Shown here: positions 34,505 through 43,005 of the stretch, piece by piece
How positions within the stretch are numbered: the first letter of the stretch is position 1
Layout: each line of letters opens with the position of its first letter
Assembly (NCBI RefSeq): GCF_003977665.1
Contig: NZ_RYYV01000005.1
Span: 186,001-250,000, forward strand
From: Dyella choica
GTDB lineage: Bacteria; Pseudomonadota; Gammaproteobacteria; Xanthomonadales; Rhodanobacteraceae
DNA: 64,000 nt
Direction of reading: 5' to 3'
Position numbers and translations under genes: made by a program
The notes under the pieces: generated by a model
The model's database searches: none
What the model was told of the DNA's origin: nothing
Seen by the model: only the letters and a program-made list of their open reading frames with translations

Positions 34505-35686
34505 CTACCCCGCCGAAATCGTCGCAGGCATCCGCGGCGGACGCTGGATCACGTTCACCATCACGTGGAACGGCACGCCGTTGCGCAGGCCGGAGACTTC
34601 CACCTTGCTGCCGGGCTTGAGCAGCTCTTCGTGGCGGCCGAGGTCAGCAGGATCGCGGATGTCGTCTTCGCCCAGCCGCAGCAAGATGTCGTGCGGTTGG
34701 ATGCCGGCCGCGGCGGCGGGGCCGCCGGCATAGACATCGGTAACCTGGGCGCCACGTGCCGCCGCCGCCGGCAGGCCGCTGTCGGCGGCCACCGGCACGA
34801 AACCGTAGTTCGCGCCGAGCCAGCCGCGGACTACGTGGCCGGTTGCGATTAATTGTCGCAGTACGTTGGTAGCCGTATCGACCGGAATGGCAAAACCGAT
34901 ACCCTCCGCATTGGCTGCCTTGCCGATAAGGAGGGTGTTGATACCGACCAGGTCACCGTTGCTGTTGACCAGCGCACCGCCGGAGTTGCCGAGGTTGATC
35001 GCGGCATCGGTCTGGATGAAATCTTCCGGACTGCTGTTGCTCAACTGTCGACCGATCGCGCTGATGATGCCCATGGTCACGGTCTGATTGAGGTTGAGCG
35101 GGTTGCCGATGGCCAGCACCACGTCGCCCACGCGCAACTTTTTCGGATCGGCCATCTGGATCACCGGCAGGTTGCCGGCTTCAATTTTCAGTACGGCCAG
35201 ATCGGTTTCCTCGTCCGCGCCGACCAGCTTGGCTTTCGCAACGCGCCCGTCGTAGAGCAGCACCTGGATGTCGTCGGCATTGGCGATCACGTGATTGTTG
35301 GTGAGCACGTAGCCGTCCGCACTGACGATCACGCCGGAGCCGAGGTTCTGTTCGCGCCGTGACACTGGAGGTCCTGCCGGCGCGCCGCCGAACAGCTGCT
35401 GCATCAGAGGATCAGTGAACATGCGTACAGCCTGCTCGGTCACGATCTTGTTGGCGTAGATGTTCACGACGGAAGGTGCGGCTTTGGCAACGGCATCGGC
35501 GTAAGAGAACGGAGCAGGTTGTGCTACCGACGAAATCGCGGCGGAATTGGCCGTGTGCGGCAACCCGAAGCGTGCGCGCAGACCATCGCCGACGCCCGGC
35601 CAAATCAGGCTGATCACGAACGCGATCGCCAGCCCGAGTATCACGAATCGGGCAACAAAGGCGACGATGCCGGCGGCATGCTTCAT
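34505..35686 (-). CDS. degS: DegS-like periplasmic serine protease (HtrA family)
   Basis: 393-residue trypsin-fold protease with an N-terminal signal anchor (residues 8-29). The catalytic triad is His132 (TNNHVIANADD), Asp162 (EETDLAVLKIE) and Ser235 (NLGNSGGALV), followed by one PDZ domain (about 275-375). A single PDZ and a membrane anchor point to DegS, which cuts the anti-sigma factor RseA, rather than DegP/DegQ with two PDZ domains. It is divergent from petA, sharing a gap of about 240 bases. No rseA/rpoE gene is in the window. Confidence 0.87.
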   Translation of the reverse strand: MKHAAGIVAFVARFVILGLAIAFVISLIWPGVGDGLRARFGLPHTANSAAISSVAQPAPFSYADAVAKAAPSVVNIYANKIVTEQAVRMFTDPLMQQLFGGAPAGPPVSRREQNLGSGVIVSADGYVLTNNHVIANADDIQVLLYDGRVAKAKLVGADEETDLAVLKIEAGNLPVIQMADPKKLRVGDVVLAIGNPLNLNQTVTMGIISAIGRQLSNSSPEDFIQTDAAINLGNSGGALVNSNGDLVGINTLLIGKAANAEGIGFAIPVDTATNVLRQLIATGHVVRGWLGANYGFVPVAADSGLPAAAARGAQVTDVYAGGPAAAAGIQPHDILLRLGEDDIRDPADLGRHEELLKPGSKVEVSGLRNGVPFHVMVNVIQRPPRMPATISAG

Positions 35687-35924
35687 GTCGTAATCAGTCT
35701 TGAGGAGAGGTGAGCGTATGAGTGTGGCAGAGCGACGTGACCGCCCGTGCGGTTTTATTGTAGGGTTCTAGACCTGAGGCTAGACTAACGCGATTTTTGT
35801 AGGCAACGCTTGTTTTGCAGGGGCACGATCCTGGGGCGGTCGGCGAAGCGCAATCTTTAGCTCGTCCGCAGCGGCAGAATCTGGTTTCTGCAGTGTCAAT
35901 GGCATGCAAGTACCGGAGAGCCTG

Positions 35925-36530
35925 ATGGCGAACGAAGTCGTCGATCATGGCCGCCGCCGCTTTCTCACCACAACCACCGCTGTGGTGGGAGGAGTGGGCG
36001 TAGTGGCGGCAGCTGTGCCTTTCATCAAGTCGTGGGAACCCAGTGCAAGAGCCAAGGCCGCCGGCGCCCCCGTTACGCAGTCACTCAAGAAGATCGAGCC
36101 GGGCCAGCAACTGATCGTGGCCTGGCGCAGCCTTCCGGTATTCATCGTCCATCGCACGCCGATACAGCTCGCGGCGCTGCCCAAGCAGGATGCCCGGTTG
36201 GTCGACCCGAGTTCCACCGGCGTCTCCGCCGATCAGCAGCCCAAATACGCGCAGAACCCCACCCGTTCAATCAAGCCCGAATGGCTGGTGATGATCGGCA
36301 TCTGCACTCACCTGGGCTGCGTGCCCGACTACGTGGGCCAGATGAAGGCCGAGCCTTTCGATCCAAACTGGCAGGGCGGCTACTACTGCCCCTGTCATCA
36401 CTCGCGCTATGACATGGCCGGCCGCGTCTACCAGGGTGTGCCTGCGCCGAAGAACATGGCGATTCCGCCTTATCACTTTGTCGACGACGCCACCGTGCAG
36501 ATCGGCGTGGACGCGGAGGGGAATGCGTAA
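35925..36530 (+). CDS. petA: Ubiquinol-cytochrome c reductase iron-sulfur subunit (Rieske)
   Basis: 201-residue Rieske protein of the bc1 complex. A twin-arginine-like GRRRFLTTTTAVVGGVG membrane anchor is followed by the [2Fe-2S] ligands in CTHLGC and CPCHHS, and the closing VPAPKNMAIPPY. The ATG at 35925 is preferred, with GGAGAG 4 bases upstream, over one 7 codons earlier. It accepts electrons from ubiquinol in the periplasm. Its stop TAA shares a base with the petB ATG, so the operon is tightly coupled. Confidence 0.95.
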   Translation: MANEVVDHGRRRFLTTTTAVVGGVGVVAAAVPFIKSWEPSARAKAAGAPVTQSLKKIEPGQQLIVAWRSLPVFIVHRTPIQLAALPKQDARLVDPSSTGVSADQQPKYAQNPTRSIKPEWLVMIGICTHLGCVPDYVGQMKAEPFDPNWQGGYYCPCHHSRYDMAGRVYQGVPAPKNMAIPPYHFVDDATVQIGVDAEGNA

Positions 36531-37846
36531 TGGCCAACGTCTTCTCGAACGCTTTTTCTTCCCTGGGCGAATGGGTCAATGAACGCGCGCCCGGCTTGAT
36601 GCCGGTGTACCGCAAGCACATGACCGAGTACTACGCGCCGAAGAATTTCAACATCTGGTACTACTTCGGTTCGCTGGCCCTGCTGGTGCTGGTCAACCAG
36701 ATCCTCACCGGCATCTTCCTCACCATGAACTACGACCCGAGCGCGAGCGGCGCGTTCGATTCGGTGCAGTACATCATGCGTGACGTGGAGTGGGGTTGGC
36801 TGATCCGTTACATGCACTCCACCGGCGCGTCGCTGTTCTTCGTGGTGATTTACCTGCACATGTTCCGCGGGCTCATGTACGGCTCGTACCAGAAGCCGCG
36901 CGAGCTGGTGTGGCTGCTAGGCATGCTGATCTTCCTGGTGCTGATGGCCGAAGCCTTCATGGGCTACGTGTTGCCATGGGGCAACATGTCGTTCTGGGGC
37001 GCGAAGGTGATCGTCTCCCTGTTCGGCACCATCCCGGTGATCGGCAAGGACCTGGTCGAGTGGATCATGGGCGACTACCTGCCCGCGGACGCCACGCTCA
37101 ATCGCTTCTTCGCCCTGCACGTCATCGCGCTACCGCTGGTGCTGTTGCTGCTGGTGGTCCTGCATCTGGCCGCGTTGCATGAAGTGGGTTCGAACAACCC
37201 CGATGGCGTGGACGTGAAGCATGGTCCGAAGGGCAACCGCTGGGACCCGACCAAGCCGGCCGATGGCATTCCGTTCCATCCGTACTACACGGTGAAGGAT
37301 CTGGTCGGCGTGGGCCTGTTCCTTGCCATCGCCGCCTTCATCATCTTTTTCCAGCCGACGTTCGGCGGCTGGTTCCTCGAACACGACAACTCGGTGCCGG
37401 CGAACAATCTCGTCACGCCGGCGCAGATCAAGCCGGTGTGGTACTTCACCGCGTTCTACGCGATCGTGCGCATGGTTCCGTCCGCTTTCGGTACAGCGGT
37501 ATGGGGCGTGCTAGGCATGTTTGGTGCGATCCTGCTGCTGTTCCTGCTGCCCTGGATCGATGCGGGCAAGGTGAAGTCCATTCGTTACCGCGGCACCGGC
37601 TACAAGGTGGCGCTGGGCTTGTTCGTGCTGGCGTTCTTCGGGCTGGTGTTGATCGGTACCGATTCCACCGCCGACCTGATTCCGATGCTGTTCGGCGCGG
37701 GTGTGGACGTCACCTCGCTGGAGAACCTGTTCGGCCGCGTGATGGTGCTGGTCTACTTCGGGTTCTTCGTATTCCTGTGGCTGTACACGCATCTTGGCTG
37801 GGAAAAGACCAAGCCGGTTCCGGAACGGGTGACGACGCATGATTAA
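36530..37846 (+). CDS. petB: Cytochrome b of the bc1 complex
   Basis: 438-residue membrane protein with eight or more hydrophobic helices. Heme-b ligand histidines lie in MHSTGASLFFVVIYLHMFRG and in FALHVIALPLVLLLLVVLHL. The Qo-site PEWY motif is not in the usual form: the corresponding region reads IKPVWYFTAFYAI, a P-V-W-Y variant seen in many gammaproteobacteria. It holds both quinone sites and hemes bL and bH. Located between petA (1-base overlap) and petC (8-base overlap). Confidence 0.95.
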   Translation: MANVFSNAFSSLGEWVNERAPGLMPVYRKHMTEYYAPKNFNIWYYFGSLALLVLVNQILTGIFLTMNYDPSASGAFDSVQYIMRDVEWGWLIRYMHSTGASLFFVVIYLHMFRGLMYGSYQKPRELVWLLGMLIFLVLMAEAFMGYVLPWGNMSFWGAKVIVSLFGTIPVIGKDLVEWIMGDYLPADATLNRFFALHVIALPLVLLLLVVLHLAALHEVGSNNPDGVDVKHGPKGNRWDPTKPADGIPFHPYYTVKDLVGVGLFLAIAAFIIFFQPTFGGWFLEHDNSVPANNLVTPAQIKPVWYFTAFYAIVRMVPSAFGTAVWGVLGMFGAILLLFLLPWIDAGKVKSIRYRGTGYKVALGLFVLAFFGLVLIGTDSTADLIPMLFGAGVDVTSLENLFGRVMVLVYFGFFVFLWLYTHLGWEKTKPVPERVTTHD

Positions 37847-38579
37847 GCGCTACATTTCCTTTTTCGCGCTGGTGTTCGGCCTGCTGCTCGGCACCCCGGC
37901 GGCGATGGCGGAAGGTCCAGAGCTACCTGACGCCGGCACCAATCTGCGTGATACGGCATCGCTGCAACGCGGTGCGCATATCTTTTTCAACTACTGCGTG
38001 GGCTGCCATTCACTCAAGTACCTGCGCTACGAGCGCATTGCGGACGACCTCGGCTTGACCGAGGAAGACGTGATGAAAAACCTCGACTTCACCGGCGGCA
38101 AGTTCGGCGATCCGGTGGTTTCGCACATGCCGCCCGACGACGCGCAGAAGTTCTTCGGCAAGGCGCCACCGGATCTCTCGCTGGAAGTTTCGGCCAAGGG
38201 CGAGGATTGGGTGTTCGCCTATCTCAACTCCTTCTACCTCGACCCCAAGAGTCCGATCGGCTGGAACAACACCGTCCTGCCGAATGCGGCGATGCCGTTC
38301 CCGCTGTGGGAATTGCAGGGCATGCAGGTGCCGGAGCTGAAGCCGGCGACGCCGGGTGACGATGCTCAGGTAGAAAAGCTCACGCTGCTCCATCCCGGCA
38401 AGCTCACGCCGGCTGAGTATCAGCAGGCGGCCCGCGACGTCACCAATTTCCTGGCCTACGCTGCCGAACCGGCTGCTCTGCAGCGCCGCCACTACGGCAT
38501 CTGGGTGGTGCTGTTCCTGTTGGGCTTCACCTTCCTGGCATACTTGCTGAAGAAAGAATATTGGAAGGACGTCCACTGA
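37839..38579 (+). CDS. petC: Cytochrome c1 of the bc1 complex
   Basis: 246-residue c-type cytochrome with a signal peptide (cleavage after about AMAEG), the heme site CVGCH (Cys53-His57), a methionine-containing sixth-ligand region in the C-terminal half and a C-terminal membrane anchor (VVLFLLGFTFLAYLLKKEYW). It passes electrons from the Rieske protein to a soluble cytochrome. Its stop codon lies inside the stem-loop of the operon terminator. Confidence 0.95.
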   Translation: MIKRYISFFALVFGLLLGTPAAMAEGPELPDAGTNLRDTASLQRGAHIFFNYCVGCHSLKYLRYERIADDLGLTEEDVMKNLDFTGGKFGDPVVSHMPPDDAQKFFGKAPPDLSLEVSAKGEDWVFAYLNSFYLDPKSPIGWNNTVLPNAAMPFPLWELQGMQVPELKPATPGDDAQVEKLTLLHPGKLTPAEYQQAARDVTNFLAYAAEPAALQRRHYGIWVVLFLLGFTFLAYLLKKEYWKDVH

Positions 38580-38588
38580 CGTCCTTTT
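38565..38588 (+). terminator. Terminator overlapping the petC stop codon
   Basis: Perfect 9-bp stem AAGGACGTC/GACGTCCTT (38565-38573 with 38578-38586), 4-base loop CACT, with four T in a row starting in the stem end. The petC TGA at 38577-38579 falls in the loop and stem. The T-tract is short, so some read-through into sspA is possible. Confidence 0.65.
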
Positions 38589-38662
38589 AGAAAAAGAAGG
38601 GACTTGTGGCCGCAGGGTGGCACACGCCATCCTTGCGGCCAAACTGGAGGGGAGAAAGGTGC

Positions 38663-39289
38663 ATGGTCCAGAACGCTCGTTCCCGGACGGTACTCGCCCT
38701 GTACACCGCTGCTGATGACATCCAGTGTCATCGAGTAAGGCTGGTGCTGGCCGCGAAAGGAGTCACCTATGACCTGGTCGTGATCGACCCGGCCAAGCCC
38801 TCCCAGGACCTGCTCGATCTGAATCCCTATCACAGCCTTCCTACCCTGGTGGATCGGGAGCTTACTCTGTACGACACCTCGGTCGTATGCGAGTACCTCG
38901 ACGAACGCTACCCGCATCCCCCCCTGATGCCGATCGATCCGCTCTCCCGCGCCAGGCTGCGGCTGGCGGCGGTGCGTATCGAGCGCGATTGGCTGCCGGA
39001 AATCGAACACATCAAGGCCGGTGGCCGCCCGGCCGACGCAGCGCGCAAGCGCCTGCGCGAGCAACTGTTGACGGCCTTGCCGTTGTTCAAGGCGTCCAAG
39101 TTCTTCCTCAACCCGGAAATGAGCCTGGCCGATTGCCTGGTGACGCCGGTGGTGTGGCGGCTGCCGTCACTGGGCGTCGATCTGGGGCGTGAAGGCAAGC
39201 CGATCATGGACTACGGCGAGCGCCTGTTCCATAGTCAAGGGTATGCCCGCAGTCTGACGGCAGAAGAAAAGGCGCTGAGGGTGCTCTAG
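38663..39289 (+). CDS. sspA: Stringent starvation protein A
   Basis: 208-residue glutathione-S-transferase-fold protein that binds RNA polymerase and tunes transcription under starvation and acid stress. It shows an N-terminal thioredoxin-like domain (TAADDIQCHRVRLVLAAKGV, PYHSLPTLVDRELTLYDTSV) with the ICEYLDERYP-like VCEYLDERYPHPPLMP, and a helical C-terminal domain. SspA lacks GST activity. The ATG at 38663 follows GGAGGGGAG. An in-frame GTG at 38606 would add 19 unlikely residues. petABC-sspA-sspB is a conserved order in gammaproteobacteria. Confidence 0.93.
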   Translation: MVQNARSRTVLALYTAADDIQCHRVRLVLAAKGVTYDLVVIDPAKPSQDLLDLNPYHSLPTLVDRELTLYDTSVVCEYLDERYPHPPLMPIDPLSRARLRLAAVRIERDWLPEIEHIKAGGRPADAARKRLREQLLTALPLFKASKFFLNPEMSLADCLVTPVVWRLPSLGVDLGREGKPIMDYGERLFHSQGYARSLTAEEKALRVL

Positions 39290-39510
39290 CCGGTTTTGCC
39301 TGGAGCGGCCTTCTGGACATTTCCCCTTCTTTTCTCATTCAATACGCGGGGGCCGGCTCTGTCTGTCCGCATTCCTTCGGTCCATCGTATCGCCAGGCGG
39401 CCAGTCTGCCTTCGCCGATGGTCCTGCGGTTTGCGAACAGACCATGCCGGCGACGTCCACGCAAAACCGGCTAGAGCGCCCTTCTGGTGACGAACCAGCA
39501 ACATTCCAAC

Positions 39511-39942
39511 ATGAGTTCCAACCGTCCGTACCTGTTGCGGGCGATCTACGACTGGATCAGTGACAACAACCTCACTCCCTACATGCTGGTCGACGCCACC
39601 CGCAGTGGCGTGAGGGTGCCGCCGCACGTAATCAAGAATGGGCAGGTGGTACTCAACCTGGCCATGCGCGCGGTCGCCAACCTGGACCTGGGCAACGAGT
39701 GGATCAGTTTCCAGGCCCGCTTCTCCGGCGTCAGCCACAGCATCCAGATTCCAGTGCCGGCCGTGCTGGCCTTGTACGCGCAGGAAAACGGACAGGGCAT
39801 GATGTTTCCGGCCGAAGACGAGGAACACGGCGGCGAAGCGCCGGGCGATACGCCGCCGTCACCACCCGAGCCGGAGCCGCCGACGGGAGATGGGGACAAA
39901 CCCAAGCGAGGGGGTGGCTCGCATTTGCGGGTAGTGAAGTAG
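39511..39942 (+). CDS. sspB: ClpXP protease specificity-enhancing factor SspB
   Basis: 143-residue adaptor that delivers ssrA-tagged proteins to ClpXP. The folded domain (MSSNRPYLLRAIYDWISDNN to about residue 110) contains the ssrA-binding groove. It is followed by an acidic, Pro/Gly-rich linker and the C-terminal ClpX-binding tail ending HLRVVK, nearly identical to the tail of E. coli SspB. The ATG at 39511 is preferred. A GTG at 39487 is an alternative and neither has a clear ribosome site. About 220 bases of spacer follow sspA, without a gene. Confidence 0.93.
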   Translation: MSSNRPYLLRAIYDWISDNNLTPYMLVDATRSGVRVPPHVIKNGQVVLNLAMRAVANLDLGNEWISFQARFSGVSHSIQIPVPAVLALYAQENGQGMMFPAEDEEHGGEAPGDTPPSPPEPEPPTGDGDKPKRGGGSHLRVVK

Positions 39943-40082
39943 GTTGGCGTGCAAACACCAACATAGCCGTCTCCATGCAGCGCGGAATTGGGGTTATTCC
40001 TACAAATAGCCCTGCGTACCTGCGATAGCCGCTCACGGGCATTTCCTCTAAGGTAGCGGCTTTCTCTTACAAGCCGCTCCGC

Positions 40083-41486
40083 ATGTCCGCTGCCCACGAG
40101 CAACCCGATCACCTCCGTCGTAGCCTGTCCAATCGCCATCTGCAACTGATCGCCATCGGTGGTGCGATCGGCACCGGCCTGTTCATGGGCTCGGGCAAGA
40201 CGATCAGCCTGGCCGGGCCTTCGGTACTGCTGGTGTACCTGATCATCGGCGTGATGCTGTTCTTCGTGATGCGCGCGATGGGCGAGCTGTTGTTGTCGAA
40301 CCTGGAATACAAGTCGTTCATCGATTTCACGACCGACTTGCTCGGTCCCTGGGCGGGCTTTTTCTGCGGCTGGACCTATTGGTTCTGCTGGATCGTAACC
40401 GCCATCGCGGACGTGGTCGCCATCGCTTCCTATGCACAGTTCTGGTTCCCGGGTTTGGCGCCGTGGGGGCCGGCACTGCTATGGGTGTTGACGCTGCTGG
40501 TGCTCAACCTGACCGCTGTGCGTCTGTTTGGCGAATTGGAGTTCTGGTTCGCGTTGATCAAGATCCTGGCGATCGGCGCGCTGATTGCGATCGGCTTCGG
40601 TATGGTGGCATTTGGATTCACTTCGCCGTTGGGTCATCGCGCTACGCTGGCCAATCTGTGGAGTGATGGCGGCTTGTTCCCCACCGGCGTGGACGGTTTT
40701 TTCGCCGGCTTCCAGTTGGCGGTGTTCGCTTTTGTCGGTGTCGAGTTGGTGGGCACGGCGGCGGCGGAAACAGCCGATCCCATGCGCAACCTGCCCAAGG
40801 CGATCAACTCCATCCCGGTGCGCATCATCTTGTTCTACGTGCTGGCGCTGGTGGTGATCATGGCCGTAACGCCGTGGCGGCTGGTCCATCCGGGCAGGAG
40901 TCCGTTCGTGGAGCTGTTCCTGCTGGCTGGCATCCCCGCCGCGGCGAGCCTGGTCAATTTCGTGGTGCTCACCTCGGCTACCTCGTCGGCCAATAGCGGG
41001 ATCTTTTCCACCGGACGGATGCTTTACGGCCTGGCCGAGGAAAACCATGCGCCGCGTCTGTTCGCGCGATTGTCGCAAGCAGCGGTGCCCTCGAAGGCCC
41101 TGGTGTTTTCCTGCCTGTGCCTGCTGGCCGGCGCCACGCTGGTGTATGTGGTGCCCAATGTGGTGACTGCTTTCACCCTGGTCACCACGCTGTCGGCGGT
41201 ACTGTTCATATTCGTGTGGTCGCTGATCCTGGTGGCCTATATCGTCTACCGGCGCAAACGGCCGCAATTGCATGCCGTTTCCACATACAAGATGCCGGGC
41301 GGTGTGCTGATGTGCTGGGTGTGCCTGGCGTTCTTTGCATTCGTGCTGTGGCTGCTGACCTTGCAGGCAGATACGCGCCAGGCCTTGCTGGCCAGCCCGG
41401 TTTGGTTCGCGTTACTGGCGATTGCGTATGCGCGGAAGGTACGGCGCGGCGCAAAGACCCCCTCTCCCGTGGGAGAGGAGGGCTAG
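40083..41486 (+). CDS. cycA: D-serine/D-alanine/glycine:H+ symporter
   Basis: 467-residue APC-superfamily permease with 12 membrane segments. The N-terminus RSLSNRHLQLIAIGGAIGTG, then FFVMRAMGELLLSNLEYKSF, FAFVGVELVGTAAAETADP and VLTSATSSANSGIFSTGRML, resemble E. coli CycA almost residue for residue as I recall it. It imports D-alanine, D-serine and glycine, and D-cycloserine as antibiotic. The last nine codons (KTPSPVGEE) come from a GC-rich hairpin repeat overlapping the stop. It is a single-gene unit. Confidence 0.92.
   Translation: MSAAHEQPDHLRRSLSNRHLQLIAIGGAIGTGLFMGSGKTISLAGPSVLLVYLIIGVMLFFVMRAMGELLLSNLEYKSFIDFTTDLLGPWAGFFCGWTYWFCWIVTAIADVVAIASYAQFWFPGLAPWGPALLWVLTLLVLNLTAVRLFGELEFWFALIKILAIGALIAIGFGMVAFGFTSPLGHRATLANLWSDGGLFPTGVDGFFAGFQLAVFAFVGVELVGTAAAETADPMRNLPKAINSIPVRIILFYVLALVVIMAVTPWRLVHPGRSPFVELFLLAGIPAAASLVNFVVLTSATSSANSGIFSTGRMLYGLAEENHAPRLFARLSQAAVPSKALVFSCLCLLAGATLVYVVPNVVTAFTLVTTLSAVLFIFVWSLILVAYIVYRRKRPQLHAVSTYKMPGGVLMCWVCLAFFAFVLWLLTLQADTRQALLASPVWFALLAIAYARKVRRGAKTPSPVGEEG
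41457..41482 (+). repeat. GC hairpin overlapping the cycA stop region
   Basis: CCCTCTCCC/GGGAGAGGAGG with a 2-base loop, the same kind of element as at 48645 and 29538. It encodes the final residues of CycA. No T-run follows, so termination is uncertain. Confidence 0.6.
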
Positions 41487-41492
41487 GCTGCC

Positions 41493-41573
41493 GTAGGCTG
41501 GATTGACGATCTCGGCTTTGCGCAGATGCACGCACGGCAATGCTGGGTTTTGCAACCCAGCCTACGATCGGCA
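41493..41573. repeat. Palindromic repeat family 1, left arm degenerate
   Basis: The right arm GGCAATGCTGGGTTTTGCAA... with CCCAGCCTAC is intact. The left arm begins GTAGGCTGGATTGACGA and has diverged. It lies between convergent cycA and the DUF3301 gene. Confidence 0.75.
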
Positions 41574-41613
41574 TCCCTGTCTGCAACGCTTAAGACTCGG
41601 CGCCAGGCGAGCG

Positions 41614-42024
41614 CTAATGCCGGATATCCCGATCGCGGTAATGCCGGCGAAACGGCAACACGTTGCTACCTTTGGCCGTCGGCGCCTCACCTGCCGCAGG
41701 ATGCTCCGGCGTATACAACTCGACGGTGGGAAGTATCAGCGCTGTCAGCATCGGACCGATCATCCATAAATGCCCGGCCTCGCGGTCATCGCCGTCGATG
41801 CTCACTTCAAAACTGTAGCGGCGTTCCAGTACCCGCCTGCCGCGAAAGCGGCGCAGGCGCAATCCGCTCAAGCCCACGGTCTCATCCAGCAACTGCAGGC
41901 CGTGCTGCTGGCAGCGCTGGCGGGCCTCCTGGATGGCGCGGTCACGCGTACGGCTCAATCTCAGCCAGCTGCCGGCGACGGCCAGCAGCACGAGCAGCAG
42001 CAGTAAGGTAGCAAGGTCGCCCAT
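41614..42024 (-). CDS. DUF3301 family membrane-anchored protein
   Basis: 136-residue protein with one N-terminal membrane helix (residues 3-22) and a cytoplasmic domain containing RDRAIQEARQRCQQHGLQLLDETVGL and RRYSFEVSIDGDDREAGHLWM, the recognisable DUF3301 pattern. The tail is basic. Function unknown. It follows nadC in the same direction after a gap of 36 bases and may be co-transcribed. Confidence 0.8.
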   Translation of the reverse strand: MGDLATLLLLLVLLAVAGSWLRLSRTRDRAIQEARQRCQQHGLQLLDETVGLSGLRLRRFRGRRVLERRYSFEVSIDGDDREAGHLWMIGPMLTALILPTVELYTPEHPAAGEAPTAKGSNVLPFRRHYRDRDIRH

Positions 42025-42060
42025 ACCCGCAGTGTGTGGGCGACCGGTACGACTCGCAAG

Positions 42061-42918
42061 TCAGCTGATCTTCAAACGGAGCGAAAGGTCGACCGCTCGC
42101 ACATGCTTGGTCAGCGCGCCCACCGAGATGTAGTCCACGCCGGTGCGCGCATAGTCGCCGATGGTCTTGAGGTCGACGTTACCGGAAATCTCCAGCGGTA
42201 CACGGCCGTCGGTTTGCGCAACAGCCTGTTGCATCAGCGGCAAGCTGAAGTTGTCAAGCATGACACGGTCCACCCCCGCGTCGAGCGCCTGCTGCAATTC
42301 GTCGAGGTTTTCGACTTCCACTTCCAACAGCAGGGTAGGGTGCAGCTGGCGCGCCGCTTGCACCGCCGCAGCGATGCTGCCGGCGGCGATGATGTGGTTT
42401 TCCTTCACCAGAACGGCGTCGTAGAGACCGATACGATGGTTGTGGCCACCCCCGCAGCGTACGGCGTATTTTTGAGCCAGGCGCAAACCCGGTACAGTCT
42501 TGCGCGTATCGAGCACCCGCGTGCTGGTGCCTGCTACGGCCGCGACATAGGCAGCTGTGGTGGTGGCGGTGCCGGACAGCAGCTGCAGGAAATTCAGAGC
42601 CGAGCGTTCGGCCGTAACGACGGCCCGCGCGTTGCCGTGCATTTCGCAAACGATGGTGCCGGGTGTCACCTGATCGCCGTCGTTGACGCGCCAATGGATG
42701 CGTGCCTGCGGGTCGAGTTTGTGCACGCAGGTATTGAACCAGGGAATGCCGGCGATGACCGCTTCCTCACGGCAGGTGAGTGCGGCGAAGGCCTGTGCGT
42801 CGGCGGGTAGCAGGCTGGCGGTCGCATCACCGTGGCCAATGTCTTCGGCAAAAGCGCGTTCCACGTCGGCGTCGATCAGACGCTGGTCGGGTGGGACGAA
42901 ACGAAATGTTTGACTCAT
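42061..42918 (-). CDS. nadC: Nicotinate-nucleotide pyrophosphorylase (carboxylating)
   Basis: 285-residue quinolinate phosphoribosyltransferase of NAD synthesis, using quinolinate and PRPP. Landmarks are AFAEDIGHGDATASLLPAD near the N-terminus, RSALNFLQLLSGTATTTAAY, TRKTVPGLRLAQKYAVRCGG (PRPP/quinolinate Arg and Lys), HNHRIGLYDAVLVKENHI and the closing VDYISVGALTKHV. Length is normal. No nadA/nadB is in the window. Confidence 0.95.
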   Translation of the reverse strand: MSQTFRFVPPDQRLIDADVERAFAEDIGHGDATASLLPADAQAFAALTCREEAVIAGIPWFNTCVHKLDPQARIHWRVNDGDQVTPGTIVCEMHGNARAVVTAERSALNFLQLLSGTATTTAAYVAAVAGTSTRVLDTRKTVPGLRLAQKYAVRCGGGHNHRIGLYDAVLVKENHIIAAGSIAAAVQAARQLHPTLLLEVEVENLDELQQALDAGVDRVMLDNFSLPLMQQAVAQTDGRVPLEISGNVDLKTIGDYARTGVDYISVGALTKHVRAVDLSLRLKIS

Positions 42919-43005
42919 GCGGAAACCCGCTGCGCGTGGTGGGGAGTGCCGCGCATGCTACCCGGAAGCAGGCAGGTTGGGGTGATAACCGCAACCTGCT
43001 TATGA

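Noticed and set aside
40479-41273. 264-codon minus-strand frame opposite cycA
   Set aside because: Gln/Arg/His-rich low-complexity product antisense to an unmistakable CycA.
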